Shown: in pieces, positions 26,052 to 35,093 of the stretch
Numbering within the stretch: the stretch's first letter is position 1
Layout of the letters: each line of letters begins with the position of its first letter
Assembly: GCF_965139615.1 (NCBI RefSeq)
Contig: NZ_CBCSIQ010000002.1
Span: forward strand, 62,001 to 126,000
Direction: 5' to 3'
Length of the DNA stretch: 64,000 nucleotides
Source of the DNA: Kerstersia similis
GTDB taxonomy: Bacteria; Pseudomonadota; Gammaproteobacteria; Burkholderiales; Burkholderiaceae_B
Position numbers and translations under genes: made by a program
The notes under the pieces: model-generated
Seen by the model: the letters and a program-made list of their open reading frames with translations, nothing else
The model's database searches: none
Told to the model about the DNA's origin: nothing

Positions 26052-27407
26052 CTATTCCGGGGTTTCGTCGCTGGCGCCGGCATCCGTGAAGCTGCTGCGC
26101 TGTATGCCGTGGCGCTGCAGCTTGTCATAGAACGTTTTGCGCGGAATTCCCAAGGCGGCAATCGTATCTTTGACGCTACCTCGACAGGCCGCCAAGGTCT
26201 GTTTGATCACTTGCGCCTCATAGTGCTCCATGCGGGCCGGCAGCGTCAGGCCGGCAGGCAGCGTGGCGGCGGCGTCATGCTGGGTGAGGCCCAGCACATG
26301 GCGTTCCGCGTAATGTGCCAGTTCCCGGACATTGCCCGGCCAGTCATGCATTTCCAGCTGTGCCAGTGTTTGCGCACTGGGCGGCGGCGCAGGACGGGAA
26401 AATTTCCGCCCTGCGAGCGCACAGAAGTGCGCAAACAGCAGCGGAATATCTTCGCGCCGTTCACGGAGCGGTGGCAGTCGCAGAGTAATGACGTTGAGCC
26501 GGTAGTACAGGTCCGCGCGAAAGCTGGCCCGCTGCGCGGGATCGCCCAGGTCAACCTTGCTGGCGGCGACGACGCGCAGATCCACCTCCCGTTCTTCATT
26601 GCTGCCCAGCGGTTGTACCTTGCGGTTTTCCAGTACGCGCAGCAAGCGTGTCTGGGCGGCCAGCGGCATGCTTTCGATTTCGTCCAGGAATAAGGTGCCG
26701 CGGCTGGCGTGTTCGATCAGGCCGGTACGGCGTTTTTGCGCGCCGGTGAACGCGCCGGCTTCGTGGCCGAATAATTCGCTTTCGATAATGTTTTCCGGCA
26801 GGGCGCCGCAATTTACGGCCACCAGACGGTGGGGCGCACGTTTGCTCCAGCGGTGCAGCAAGGTGGCGACGACTTCCTTGCCGCTGCCGGTTTCCCCTTC
26901 GATCAGGACATCGGCGTCGGCGTCGGCGATATGCCGCAGCGTGTTGCGCAACAGGACCATGACTGCCGATTCGCCCAGCAGCGGCGGGCCGCTGGTGTCG
27001 CTTTGCAGGGCCCGCTGCAGTTGGCGATTTTCAATGCACAGGCGGCGTTGGGTGGCGGCATGCCTGGCTGTGGTCAGCAGCTGGTCGGGCGCATAGGGCT
27101 TGGTGAGGAAATCATAGGCGCCTTCCTGCATGGCTTGAACCGCCATTTCAATCGTGCCATGGCCCGTGATGAGGATTACGGGCAGTTCCGGGTCGCGGGC
27201 GCGCAGGGCGTGGAAGAGTTCGATGCCATCCATGCCGGGCATGCGGATGTCGCTGATGATGGCGCCGGGATAGTCGGGAGGCAGCTGATCCAGGGCTTGC
27301 TGCGCGTTGGTGAAGGCTGCGACCTCAAACCCTGCCAGTTCCAGGCTCTGGGCGGTTGCGGCCAGCAGGTCGGGGTCGTCGTCGATGAAGGCGATGTGCA
27401 GGGTCAT
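26052..27407 (-). CDS. dctD: C4-dicarboxylate response regulator, sigma-54 activator DctD
   Basis: 451 residues: a receiver domain (1-120, phosphoacceptor Asp53 in ISDIRMPGMDG), a central AAA+ sigma-54-interaction domain with Walker A EGETGSGKE, the GAFTGA loop that contacts sigma-54, Walker B GTLFLDEIE, and a C-terminal Fis-type helix-turn-helix (DTIAALGIPRKTFYDKLQRHG). By family it is phosphorylated by DctB and activates dctA. Its ATG overlaps the dctB stop by 4 bases. The nearby dctA carries an exact sigma-54 promoter and candidate binding sites, which supports the assignment. Confidence 0.95.
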   Translation of the reverse strand: MTLHIAFIDDDPDLLAATAQSLELAGFEVAAFTNAQQALDQLPPDYPGAIISDIRMPGMDGIELFHALRARDPELPVILITGHGTIEMAVQAMQEGAYDFLTKPYAPDQLLTTARHAATQRRLCIENRQLQRALQSDTSGPPLLGESAVMVLLRNTLRHIADADADVLIEGETGSGKEVVATLLHRWSKRAPHRLVAVNCGALPENIIESELFGHEAGAFTGAQKRRTGLIEHASRGTLFLDEIESMPLAAQTRLLRVLENRKVQPLGSNEEREVDLRVVAASKVDLGDPAQRASFRADLYYRLNVITLRLPPLRERREDIPLLFAHFCALAGRKFSRPAPPPSAQTLAQLEMHDWPGNVRELAHYAERHVLGLTQHDAAATLPAGLTLPARMEHYEAQVIKQTLAACRGSVKDTIAALGIPRKTFYDKLQRHGIQRSSFTDAGASDETPE

Positions 27408-29254
27408 GAGTGGCTGAGTGGCAGGGTAATGACGAAATGCGCGCCTGAGCCGGGCTGGGAGCGTTCTTCCAGTTTGCCGCCGCAGGCATGAATGATGTCG
27501 TGGGAAATCAGCAGGCCCAGCCCCAGGCCGTCCCGGCGTCCGGAGGCAAACGGCATGAAAAGACGTTGGCGCATGTCGGCGGCGATGCCGGGGCCATTGT
27601 CTTGCAAATGAATTTCCGCCATGCCGTCATGAGCGCGGGCATGAATGCGGATGCATCCGTTCGGGGTGCCTGTGAGTGCATCCAGGGCATTGCGGATCAG
27701 GTTGGTGAATACCTGTTCCAGGCGTACTTGCGCAGCGCGTACGGTGAGGCGAGGATGAACCCCGTGGATATCCAGTTCGACGCCCTGGCGCCGGGCGCGG
27801 TGGGCCAGCAGCAGCAAGGCGTTGTCCAGCGCGTCGCGAATGCTGATGTCTGCGCTTTCGTCGGCGGTCTTGCGCGAATAATGGCACAGCTGCGAGGTGA
27901 TCAGGCCGATGCTGTGGGTCAATTGGTCTATGGCGTCCAGGGTGCGGGTGACGCCCGCCGGATCCTGGCGTTCCAGATAGGTGCGGCTGTTGGCGGCATA
28001 CATGCGCAGTGCGGCAACCGGCTGGTTGATCTCGTGCGCGACGCCTGCGGCGATCTGGCCCAGGAAGGAGAGCTTGTCTGCTTGTTCCAGCTGTTCGCGC
28101 AGTTCACGCGCTTTGGCTCGGGACGCCTGCAGGGCCTGCATTTCATTTTCCAGTTGCCGGTTGGCCTGGCGCAGCGCTTCCGTGCGTTCTTGTACGAGGT
28201 GTTCCAGTTCGCGGCGCTGGCTGAGCTGCTGCAGCGCGTTTTCGCGGGCACGCTGGTTGCGTTGCAGCCACAGTGCGGCCAGCGCCAGCAATGCGAAGAC
28301 TGCCAGCAGGGCGGTCAGTCTGGCAGTCGCTGCCTGGCTGGCGAGCTGGCTGCGCGTGGCGGCGAGCGCGTGCAGCGTCCAATGGCTGTCGCCAATGGGG
28401 ATGCGTGCTTCGAGATAGGTTTCCACCGTGTCTTGCAGCAGGGCGTAGCTGCCATGTTGTTCCTGCCGGAAGGGCAGGGGTTGCAGTGATGCGTCACCGA
28501 AAGGCTGGGCAGTTTTCAGCGCGCTCATGCGTTCGGTCGGGAGCGGGGTGTCGGTAAGGAAGCGCCATTCCGGCCGGCTGCTGAGGATGACGACGCCGTC
28601 GGCATCGGTGACGAACAGCGTGTCTGGGTAGTGCTGCCATTCTTGTTCGAGTTGCAGGAATTCCAGTTTGGCGATGATGACGCCGGCATCCGGGCTGTCG
28701 GCCTGGCCCAGGCGGCGCGAGAAGTAGAGGCCCGGCCTTTGGCTGGAGGTGCCCAGCGCGAAGTATTCGGCGTGTCCGTGGCGCAGTGCGTCAGTGACAT
28801 AGGGGCGGAACAGGAAGTTTTGTCCGACGAAGTTTTCCGGGCGTTGCCAGTTGCTGGCCGCCAGGGTCAGCCCCTGGGCGTTGACGAGGTAGAGCACGCT
28901 GGCCCCGGTTTCTTGCGCCAGGTCGGCCAGTTTTCGGTTCAGTGCAGTGACAGCAGATGCGTCGGCCTGGCCAGAGAGTACCTGTTGGAATTCCGGGTCT
29001 TGTGCGAGGACGAAAGGCAGGGCACGGTACTTGTTGCGGATGTTGCCGATGACATCCGCTTGGCTGCGGGCCAGACTGTTGAGCCTTTCCTGTAGGCCGT
29101 CCAGGGTGGTCGTGCGGCTGGCGTTGCCCGCCAGCCAGAAGGCGATGAGCAGTGCGGCCAGCCCGGCCAGCCCGAGGATCAGCCATTCGCGGCGCATGGG
29201 GCGAGCCAGGGCTGAGGGCGTGGAGACGGCATGGTGAGAGGCGGCCGGGGACAT
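27404..29254 (-). CDS. dctB: C4-dicarboxylate sensor histidine kinase DctB
   Basis: 616 residues from ATG 29254 (MSPAASHH). A TTG 21 codons further upstream (29317) is in frame, but would run through the two best DctD-like sites, so the ATG is preferred. Layout: membrane helix at about 25-45, a large periplasmic double-Cache sensor domain (to about 295), second helix, coiled-coil linker, HisKA box GVAHEINQPVAALRMY, and ATPase boxes NLIRNALDAL, DNGPGI and DGLGLGL. By family it senses succinate, fumarate and malate in the periplasm and phosphorylates DctD. It is divergent from dctA. Confidence 0.94.
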   Translation of the reverse strand: MSPAASHHAVSTPSALARPMRREWLILGLAGLAALLIAFWLAGNASRTTTLDGLQERLNSLARSQADVIGNIRNKYRALPFVLAQDPEFQQVLSGQADASAVTALNRKLADLAQETGASVLYLVNAQGLTLAASNWQRPENFVGQNFLFRPYVTDALRHGHAEYFALGTSSQRPGLYFSRRLGQADSPDAGVIIAKLEFLQLEQEWQHYPDTLFVTDADGVVILSSRPEWRFLTDTPLPTERMSALKTAQPFGDASLQPLPFRQEQHGSYALLQDTVETYLEARIPIGDSHWTLHALAATRSQLASQAATARLTALLAVFALLALAALWLQRNQRARENALQQLSQRRELEHLVQERTEALRQANRQLENEMQALQASRAKARELREQLEQADKLSFLGQIAAGVAHEINQPVAALRMYAANSRTYLERQDPAGVTRTLDAIDQLTHSIGLITSQLCHYSRKTADESADISIRDALDNALLLLAHRARRQGVELDIHGVHPRLTVRAAQVRLEQVFTNLIRNALDALTGTPNGCIRIHARAHDGMAEIHLQDNGPGIAADMRQRLFMPFASGRRDGLGLGLLISHDIIHACGGKLEERSQPGSGAHFVITLPLSHS

Positions 29255-29268
29255 ATCAGGCGTTGGGT

Positions 29269-29284
29269 GTGCGGGTTTTCGCAC
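29269..29284. promoter_or_regulatory. Candidate DctD-binding site 1
   Basis: GTGCGGGTTTTCGCAC, with 5-bp GTGCG/CGCAC arms, about 150 bases upstream of the sigma-54 promoter of dctA. Confidence 0.6.
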
Positions 29285-29299
29285 TTTTTCTGTTTGGCT

Positions 29300-29315
29300 G
29301 TGTGGATTTTCGCAC
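29300..29315. promoter_or_regulatory. Candidate DctD-binding site 2
   Basis: GTGTGGATTTTCGCAC, 14 of 16 identical to site 1; the centres are 31 bases (about three helical turns) apart, so both face the same side of the helix. Confidence 0.6.
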
Positions 29316-29384
29316 AAATTGTCGGGGCTGAATGGGATGCGAGCGGCTGGGATTGATGTGGGTCAGGTGATGTCCCCTGCGGGG

Positions 29385-29400
29385 ATGCGGGTTTTCGAAG
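29385..29400. promoter_or_regulatory. Candidate weak DctD-binding site 3
   Basis: ATGCGGGTTTTCGAAG, 13 of 16 identical to site 1 but with one arm lost, 22 bases upstream of the sigma-54 promoter. Confidence 0.35.
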
Positions 29401-29421
29401 GTTTGTCAGGAATTTCTACTA

Positions 29422-29438
29422 TTGGCACGAAATTTGCT
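29422..29438 (+). promoter_or_regulatory. Sigma-54 (-24/-12) promoter of dctA
   Basis: TTGGCACGAAATTTGCT agrees with the sigma-54 consensus (YTGGCACGrNNNTTGCW) at every defined position. It lies 170 bases before the dctA ATG and reads toward it. Confidence 0.92.
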
Positions 29439-29607
29439 TGAGTGCGCCGAAGCAGAAACCGGAAGCGGTTTTGCTTGGGCCGTCTTTGTGCGGCCTGCGG
29501 TGCAGCGGCAAGCCCATTCGCTGCAAGGGAAGGGTAGTCGGGCAAGAGGCGCGCCGTTCAAAAATAGACGCGCCGTGATAGTCGAAACCAGAAAGGGGAC
29601 AAACGAC

Positions 29608-30996
29608 ATGGCCGATATGTTCATCGGCGGCGGCGCACCCATGCGCAAGCCGAAAATCTATCAAATTCTGTATGTGCAGGTGATCGTGGCGATCACGATC
29701 GGCATTCTGCTGGGGCATTTCTATCCGGATATCGGCGCGAAGATGCAGCCCTTGGGGGATGCATTCATCAAGTTGGTGAAGATGATTATTGCGCCGGTGA
29801 TTTTCCTGACGGTGACGACAGGGATCGCTGCGATGAGCGATTTGCAGAAGGTCGGGCGCGTGGTCGGTAAGGCCATGGTTTATTTCCTGACTTTTTCCAC
29901 CTTGGCCTTGATTGTCGGTTTGGTCGTGAGCAATGTGGTGCGGCCAGGGCACGGGATGCATATTGATCCCGCCACCCTGGATCCGGCTTCCGTGCAGGGC
30001 TATGTCGATAAGGCGCACGACAGCACGATTACCGGCTTTTTGATGGGTATTATTCCCGATACGCTGCTGAGTCCTTTCAATACAGGCAACATCCTGCAGG
30101 TGTTGTTCGTGTCGGTGCTGTTCGGGATTTCGTTGGCGATGGTGGGCGAGCGCGGCAAGCCGGTGCTGACGTTTATGCAGTCGTTGATGAGCCCGGTGTT
30201 CCGTTTGGTGGCCATGCTGATGAAGGCGGCGCCGATCGGTGCGTTTGGCGCGATGGCATTCACCATCGGTAAGTACGGGATCGAGTCGGTGTCGAGCCTG
30301 GCATTGCTGGTGGTGACGTTCTATCTGACCTCGGTGTTTTTTGTTTTGTTTATTTTGGGTGCCGTGGCGCGCTATAACGGTTTTTCCATTGTGAAGCTGG
30401 TGCGCTATATCCGCGAGGAGTTGCTGCTGGTTCTGGGGACGAGTTCGTCCGAGGCCGCGTTGCCGACGCTGATGCAGAAGATGGAGCGGGCCGGGTGCGC
30501 GAAGTCTGTGGTGGGCCTGGTGGTGCCGACCGGGTATTCGTTCAATCTGGACGGGACGAATATTTATATGACGATGGCGGCGCTGTTTATCGCCCAGGCC
30601 TGTGATATTCCTTTGACTTTGCAGGATCAGGTGTTGTTGTTGCTGGTGGCAATGCTGAGTTCCAAGGGCGCGGCCGGCGTGACGGGCGCGGGTTTCATTA
30701 CTTTGGCCGCGACGCTGTCAGTGGTGCCGAGTGTGCCTATCGCCGGGATGGCACTGATTCTGGGGATTGATCGTTTTATGTCCGAGTGCCGGGCGTTGAC
30801 CAACTTGACGGGTAATGCCGTAGCCGCGATTGTGGTGGCCCGTTGGGAGGGCGAGTTGGATAAGGATCGGTTGACCGCTGTGTTGAATGGCGAGCCTGTG
30901 CCTGATGTGCTGGCCAGTGCGCCGATTTCCGATTTGGAGTCGGAGGCGGATCGCCGTGATGCGCCGGTTGGGGCCTTGCCTCAGCAAGGGGCTTGA
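29608..30996 (+). CDS. dctA: C4-dicarboxylate:H+/Na+ symporter DctA
   Basis: 462 residues from ATG 29608, with AAAGGGG upstream. The protein is a DAACS-family (glutamate-transporter fold) inner-membrane symporter: MIIAPVIFLTVTTGIA, the Ser-rich hairpin LVLGTSSSEAALPTLMQKME, the NMDGT-like SFNLDGTNIYMTMAALFIAQ and the SSKGAAGVTGAGFITLAATL hairpin are all visible. It takes up succinate, fumarate and malate. Expression should require sigma-54 and DctD. The N-terminal extension MADMFIGGGAP is slightly longer than usual. Confidence 0.96.
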   Translation: MADMFIGGGAPMRKPKIYQILYVQVIVAITIGILLGHFYPDIGAKMQPLGDAFIKLVKMIIAPVIFLTVTTGIAAMSDLQKVGRVVGKAMVYFLTFSTLALIVGLVVSNVVRPGHGMHIDPATLDPASVQGYVDKAHDSTITGFLMGIIPDTLLSPFNTGNILQVLFVSVLFGISLAMVGERGKPVLTFMQSLMSPVFRLVAMLMKAAPIGAFGAMAFTIGKYGIESVSSLALLVVTFYLTSVFFVLFILGAVARYNGFSIVKLVRYIREELLLVLGTSSSEAALPTLMQKMERAGCAKSVVGLVVPTGYSFNLDGTNIYMTMAALFIAQACDIPLTLQDQVLLLLVAMLSSKGAAGVTGAGFITLAATLSVVPSVPIAGMALILGIDRFMSECRALTNLTGNAVAAIVVARWEGELDKDRLTAVLNGEPVPDVLASAPISDLESEADRRDAPVGALPQQGA

Positions 30997-31678
30997 GTTG
31001 CAGGCTTGCGCTGCGGCGCTTTGCTAAGGCTCGTTGGGGGGGGGCGCTGTTTGCCCTGGGGGCTCGCTTGTTGCGGAGCATTGCGCTGGCGAAGGTCGCG
31101 GCGCGGCGTGAGGACAGGCCCAGGGCAGACCGCGCGGTTCCGGCTGTGCCGGTACTCCCCGTGCCGGGCGGCGCCACACGGCCCCAGGCCCGCCCTCACA
31201 CTGTATTGCAGGCATCCGTATTCTGCAGATGCACTTTTCCCGGTTTGCCCGCTTTTCCTCGTTCCCAAAATGGGCATTCTGCTGCTGTCAGGCAGTGGAA
31301 ATGCCAGGCCGTGGGCTGTAGCGCAGCAGGGACGGTGTAATAAGGCAGGGCGACAAGGGGCTGCGAGCAGTGTGGTGGAGCTGGTGCTGGTGATGAGATG
31401 GGTAGTGCGTGGGTCTGGCCGGTTTGCGGCCTTTTTTGTTTTCTGGCCGATGTTCTTGCTTGTCTAATACGGCAGTTGGCTTCAGAATGTCTCCGATTCG
31501 TTTTTTCTGTCAGGGAAAGCAGAGGGAATTAGCCTCTTTTTGTGATTCAAGTGGGATATCAAGTTGTGAATAAGTCCCATTTATTTTACAATTTTCACTT
31601 GCCTGATTGAATGTCTTTCTCAGGCTGTTTCTCTGTCATGGGGGCGGACAGCCGCCAGCTAAGCGATGTTTCCTTTTC
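30997..31678. other. Intergenic stretch between dctA and tonB
   Basis: About 680 bases without a supported gene. A frame at 31006-31467 has Arg/Cys/Trp-rich, low-complexity translation typical of a GC-rich non-coding frame. Features seen are a run of nine G (31036-31044), a terminator-like hairpin at 31417-31437 and an AT-rich stretch 31540-31600 that probably carries the tonB promoter. No Fur box was found before tonB. Confidence 0.6.
31417..31437 (+). terminator. Terminator-like hairpin between dctA and tonB
   Basis: 5-bp stem GGCCG / CGGCC, 5-base loop, followed by six T. The stem is short; it lies about 420 bases past the dctA stop. Confidence 0.5.
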
Positions 31679-32527
31679 ATGCTTCATAACTTAAACAACT
31701 GGTCCACGCAGCGCTATCCTCTTGGCCTGCGTGTTGGTGCCGGTGTGGCTGTGGTTGCCTTGCATGCTGCCTTGTTCGGCGCATTGTTCCTGGCCGAAGG
31801 TGATCCTCCTGTTCAGGAAGAGCCGGAAGCGGTAATGGTGCGTTTTGTGGAGATCAGTCCTGATCCCCAGCTTTCCAAGGCTCCCCAGGCAGATACTCCC
31901 CCGGCGCCGCCGCCACCCCCGCCTGTCAAACCCGAGCCCGAGCCTGAACCTGAGCCCGATGAGCCAGAGGTTGAGCCGGATCCCGAGCCTGAGCCTGTAA
32001 TAGAGCCCGAGCCCGAGATCAAGCCGCCTGTGGTGGAAGAGGCGCCCAAGGTCAAGCCGCAGCCTAAACCCAAGCCCCGACCCAAGCCGGTTGCGCCGCC
32101 TGCGGTGACTCCCGTGCAGGAGCCGGTCGAGGATGCGCCGCCGTCCGATGCGCCGCCGTCCGATTTGCCGCCTAGCGGTGATCCCGATGCGAAGGGCGCG
32201 CCCAGCGGCCCGCAGATGGGTACGCCGCCGGATCAACCGCGCATGATCGGCCATGTGGATTATCTGGGTCGCCGGCCGTTGCCGGATTACCCCCAGGCTT
32301 CGCAGCAGCGTCGTGAGCAGGGCCGGGTGGTCATCCGTGTGCTGATCAATACGAACGGTGAAGTCGAGGACGCCCAGGTGCAGCAGTCTTCCGGTTTCGA
32401 GCGTCTTGATCGTTCCGCCTTGGCTGCAGCGCGCAAGTCACGTTTCAAGCCCTATACCGAAAATGGTGTGCCGTATCCTGCCATGGCCGATATTCCGTTT
32501 GATTTCGTCCTGAGGAACAGGCGTTGA
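31679..32527 (+). CDS. tonB: TonB-family energy transducer
   Basis: 282 residues from ATG 31679; an in-frame TTG at 31607 is less likely because the short start gives a normal signal anchor (hydrophobic residues about 18-38). A long proline-rich spacer follows (about residues 65-190) with EPEPEPEP, KPKPKP and DAPPSD repeats, then the C-terminal TonB domain (GRVVIRVLINTNGEVEDAQV, LDRSALAAARKSRFKPY). By family it spans the periplasm and couples the ExbB/ExbD proton-motive motor to outer-membrane receptors for ferric siderophores. It heads tonB-exbB-exbD. Confidence 0.93.
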   Translation: MLHNLNNWSTQRYPLGLRVGAGVAVVALHAALFGALFLAEGDPPVQEEPEAVMVRFVEISPDPQLSKAPQADTPPAPPPPPPVKPEPEPEPEPDEPEVEPDPEPEPVIEPEPEIKPPVVEEAPKVKPQPKPKPRPKPVAPPAVTPVQEPVEDAPPSDAPPSDLPPSGDPDAKGAPSGPQMGTPPDQPRMIGHVDYLGRRPLPDYPQASQQRREQGRVVIRVLINTNGEVEDAQVQQSSGFERLDRSALAAARKSRFKPYTENGVPYPAMADIPFDFVLRNRR

Positions 32528-32633
32528 GTTCAGGCATCCTCCTTTTGGGGGATGCCGCTGGTTTTTAATCCAATCGGATCGCAGCACGCCGCAGCGGCAA
32601 GCGACCACATAGTATTTGTCATGAGGAAATAAG

Positions 32634-33698
32634 ATGTCCGATACCTTGATTACGCCGACAACGTTGGCCCAAGTGTTGGCGCAGGTGTCGCCGGCGGCGG
32701 ATGCGGCGAGCAATACCGGCGCAGCGACTGCAGCAGATGTGGCAGGTGCGTCGCAAGCTGGCGCGGATGCGGTGGCCGCCCAGGCCGGCGCCGCTTTGCA
32801 GGCAGGTGCAGAAACGGCGCAGCAGGCCGGCGCTGCATTGCAGGCTGGGGCAGACGTTGCCGCCGCGCAGGCTGGTGCCACCTTGCAGGCCGGTGCCGAT
32901 CTGGCTGCGGTCCTGAGCCAGCAGGCCGTCAATGCCAGCGCGGGCGCCGCCGAGCAAAGCATGGGCTTCTTGCATTTCGTCGCACAGAGCGATGTCGTGG
33001 GCAAGGCGCTGTTCATCGTGCTGCTGGTGATGTCGCTGATCAGCTGGTATCTGATCATCGTTAAGGCCATCAGCAATTACCGTACCCGCAAGCGCGCCCG
33101 TTCTTTCCTCGACAAGTTCTGGAATGCCAGTTCGCTGGAGCAGGTCGAGAATGAAATCATTACGCATGGCGCCAACGATCCGTTCTCGCACCTGACCAGC
33201 CACGCGGTGTACGCTCAGAAGCATCACGCCAAGTATGGCGCGACCAAGCTGGAAGAGTCCGGCAGCAATGGCGATTTTGTCAGCCGCACGATGCGCAAGG
33301 TGATTGATGAGGAAACGGCCAAGCTGGAAAACGGTTTGACCGTGCTGGCTTCGGTGGGCTCCACGGCACCGTTCGTCGGTCTGTTCGGTACGGTGTGGGG
33401 CGTGTATCACGCGCTGGTTGGTATCGGCATGTCCGATGGCATGACGATCAACCGTATCGCAGGCCCGGTGGGCGAGGCGCTGATCATGACCGGCCTGGGT
33501 CTGGCAGTCGCTATTCCGGCCGTGCTGGCGTTCAACGCCTTCGTGCGCAGCAACCGCGTGCTGCTGTCGCGTCTGGATGCGTTCGCCTATGATCTGTTCG
33601 CATTCCTGAGCACGGGTCAGCAAGTTGAGTTGTCCGATGGCAAGCTGCGCGCAATGCAGCGCCGTGGGCAGTCGGCACAGAACAAAGGAGCCAACTGA
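32634..33698 (+). CDS. exbB: ExbB, TonB-system motor protein with an Ala-rich repeat extension
   Basis: 354 residues; ATG 32634 with GAGGA about 8 bases upstream. The C-terminal 235 residues form the MotA/TolQ/ExbB domain: first helix at about 123-145, then after the cytoplasmic loop the conserved LASVGSTAPFVGLFGTVWGVYHAL and PVGEALIMTGLGLAVAIPAVLAFN helices. The first 120 residues are an Ala/Gln/Gly-rich extension in which the tetrapeptide QAGA occurs seven times (starts at 41, 50, 56, 64, 70, 79, 85). Long ExbB N-termini are known, for example in Pseudomonas putida, but this repeat is distinctive. exbD begins on its stop codon. Confidence 0.94.
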   Translation: MSDTLITPTTLAQVLAQVSPAADAASNTGAATAADVAGASQAGADAVAAQAGAALQAGAETAQQAGAALQAGADVAAAQAGATLQAGADLAAVLSQQAVNASAGAAEQSMGFLHFVAQSDVVGKALFIVLLVMSLISWYLIIVKAISNYRTRKRARSFLDKFWNASSLEQVENEIITHGANDPFSHLTSHAVYAQKHHAKYGATKLEESGSNGDFVSRTMRKVIDEETAKLENGLTVLASVGSTAPFVGLFGTVWGVYHALVGIGMSDGMTINRIAGPVGEALIMTGLGLAVAIPAVLAFNAFVRSNRVLLSRLDAFAYDLFAFLSTGQQVELSDGKLRAMQRRGQSAQNKGAN

Positions 33699-34207
33699 TG
33701 GCTTTCGGCAGCTTTGACAGCAAGCAGAGCGGCGGCCACACCATGTCAGAAATCAATATGGTGCCGCTGATCGACGTGATGCTGGTCTTGCTGGTTATTT
33801 TCATCATCACCGCGCCTTTGCTGGCGCACTCGGTGCGCATCAACCTGCCACAGGCCAGCTCCGAGCAGATCGAGGAAAATCCCAAGACCATCGACCTGGC
33901 GATTGATGCCGGCGGCGTGGTGTTCTGGAATGAAGAGATCGTACTGCTGGATGATCTGACCGGCCGTTTTGCTTCCATTTCGCACGAACGCCCCCAGCCC
34001 GAAGTGCGTATCCGCGCCGACCTGAATACCCGCTACGAAACCCTGGCGCGTGTCATGGCCAGCGCTCGTCGCTCCGGTATCGCCCGCATCGGTTTCGTGA
34101 CGCAGCCCGGCGCTCCCGGCTCTGCGGCAGATAGCGCAGCGGGTACCGCAGCACCGGCCGCACAGCCCCAGCCTGCTTCGGGCGCGGCTGCGCATGGCGC
34201 GCACTGA
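33698..34207 (+). CDS. exbD: ExbD, TonB-system motor protein
   Basis: 169 residues. The ATG shares its A with the exbB stop (TGATG). One membrane helix (about 23-42) contains the proton-relay Asp in INMVPLIDVMLVLLVIFI. The periplasmic ExbD/TolR domain runs to about 140 and ends with the typical VMASARRSGIARIGFVT. A low-complexity Ala/Pro/Gln tail follows (about 142-169). It partners ExbB and TonB. A strong terminator 130 bases downstream closes the operon. Confidence 0.95.
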   Translation: MAFGSFDSKQSGGHTMSEINMVPLIDVMLVLLVIFIITAPLLAHSVRINLPQASSEQIEENPKTIDLAIDAGGVVFWNEEIVLLDDLTGRFASISHERPQPEVRIRADLNTRYETLARVMASARRSGIARIGFVTQPGAPGSAADSAAGTAAPAAQPQPASGAAAHGAH

Positions 34208-34339
34208 GGCCTGACGAACAGAACGGCGCCCCGGGCTCTCAGAGCCGGGTGCCGCCTGGAGTCAGGGGCGCTGCGCCATTCATGGCCTTCGCTGCTTGTG
34301 ACGCAGGCAACAGCCTGGCTGCATCGGTCACCTGACAGG

Positions 34340-34384
34340 AAACACCCCGGAAACGTTTTCTCGTTTCCGGGGTGTTTCGTTTTG
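34340..34384 (+). terminator. Terminator of tonB-exbB-exbD
   Basis: 16-bp perfect inverted repeat (34340-34355 with 34362-34377), loop TTTTCT, followed by CGTTTTG. Confidence 0.85.
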
Positions 34385-34421
34385 ATGTTCCGCCAGCATG
34401 CCTTCGGATAGAATTCATGAC

Positions 34422-35093
34422 ATGCGAGTACTCCTGATAGAAGATGATGCCACGCTGGGCCATGCGTTGCGGGAATTCCTGCAAGATCAGGCCTATGCGG
34501 TTGATTGGCTGCAGAACGGTACCCAGGTGCAGAGCGCCCTGGATGGCCATTCCTATGATTTGCTGGTGCTGGATCTCAACCTGCCGGATGCGGATGGGCT
34601 GGATATTTTGCAGCGTATCCGGGCAGCCGGCGACGATGTGCCAGTGCTGATTCTGACGGCACGGGATAGCCTGAGCGATCGGGTGCAAGGCTTGGATGCG
34701 GGGGCGGATGATTATGTGGCCAAACCGTTCGAGCTGGCTGAACTGGCCGCCCGTGTGCGCGCCCTGGCGCGACGCCGCCTGGGGCAGGCGCAGCCGCTGC
34801 TGGAGGCCGGGCTGCTGTCCATGGATACGGTTGGCCGCGAGGTGAGGGCGCGAGGCGAGCGCCTCGGTTTGTCCGCCAGAGAGTTTTCCGTGCTGGAAAT
34901 GCTGATGACACGCCTGGGCAAAGTGGTGACCAAGCGCCAGATTGTCAATTCGCTGTCAGCCTGGGATGCGGATTTCAGCGAGAATGCCGTGGAGGTCTAT
35001 GTGTATCGCTTGCGTAAGCGGCTGGAAGGCTGCGGCGTGAGCATACAGACGGTGCGCGGTTTCGGTTATGTGCTGGAGCCATGCAGCGAGTAA
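34422..35093 (+). CDS. OmpR-family response regulator (TctD/QseB-like)
   Basis: 223 residues from ATG 34422 (MRVLLIEDD); an ATG 8 codons upstream is possible. Receiver domain 1-115 with the acidic pair DD near residue 8, phosphoacceptor Asp in LLVLDLNLPDADG and the Lys in DDYVAKPF. The C-terminal winged helix (about 125-220) ends in NAVEVYVYRLRKRLEGCGVSIQTVRGFGYVL. It overlaps the sensor kinase gene by 13 bases. Closest known type is the TctD/TctE or QseB/QseC group; the regulon cannot be inferred because no transporter gene adjoins. Confidence 0.92.
   Translation: MRVLLIEDDATLGHALREFLQDQAYAVDWLQNGTQVQSALDGHSYDLLVLDLNLPDADGLDILQRIRAAGDDVPVLILTARDSLSDRVQGLDAGADDYVAKPFELAELAARVRALARRRLGQAQPLLEAGLLSMDTVGREVRARGERLGLSAREFSVLEMLMTRLGKVVTKRQIVNSLSAWDADFSENAVEVYVYRLRKRLEGCGVSIQTVRGFGYVLEPCSE

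Noticed and set aside
31006..31467. Possible gene in the dctA-tonB gap
   Set aside because: Arg/Cys/Trp-rich translation, no ribosome site and no recognisable fold; it also contains the nine-G run. Treated as non-coding.
31480..31678. Fur box before tonB
   Set aside because: Searched because tonB-exbBD is often iron-regulated, but no stretch here comes close to the 19-base consensus.
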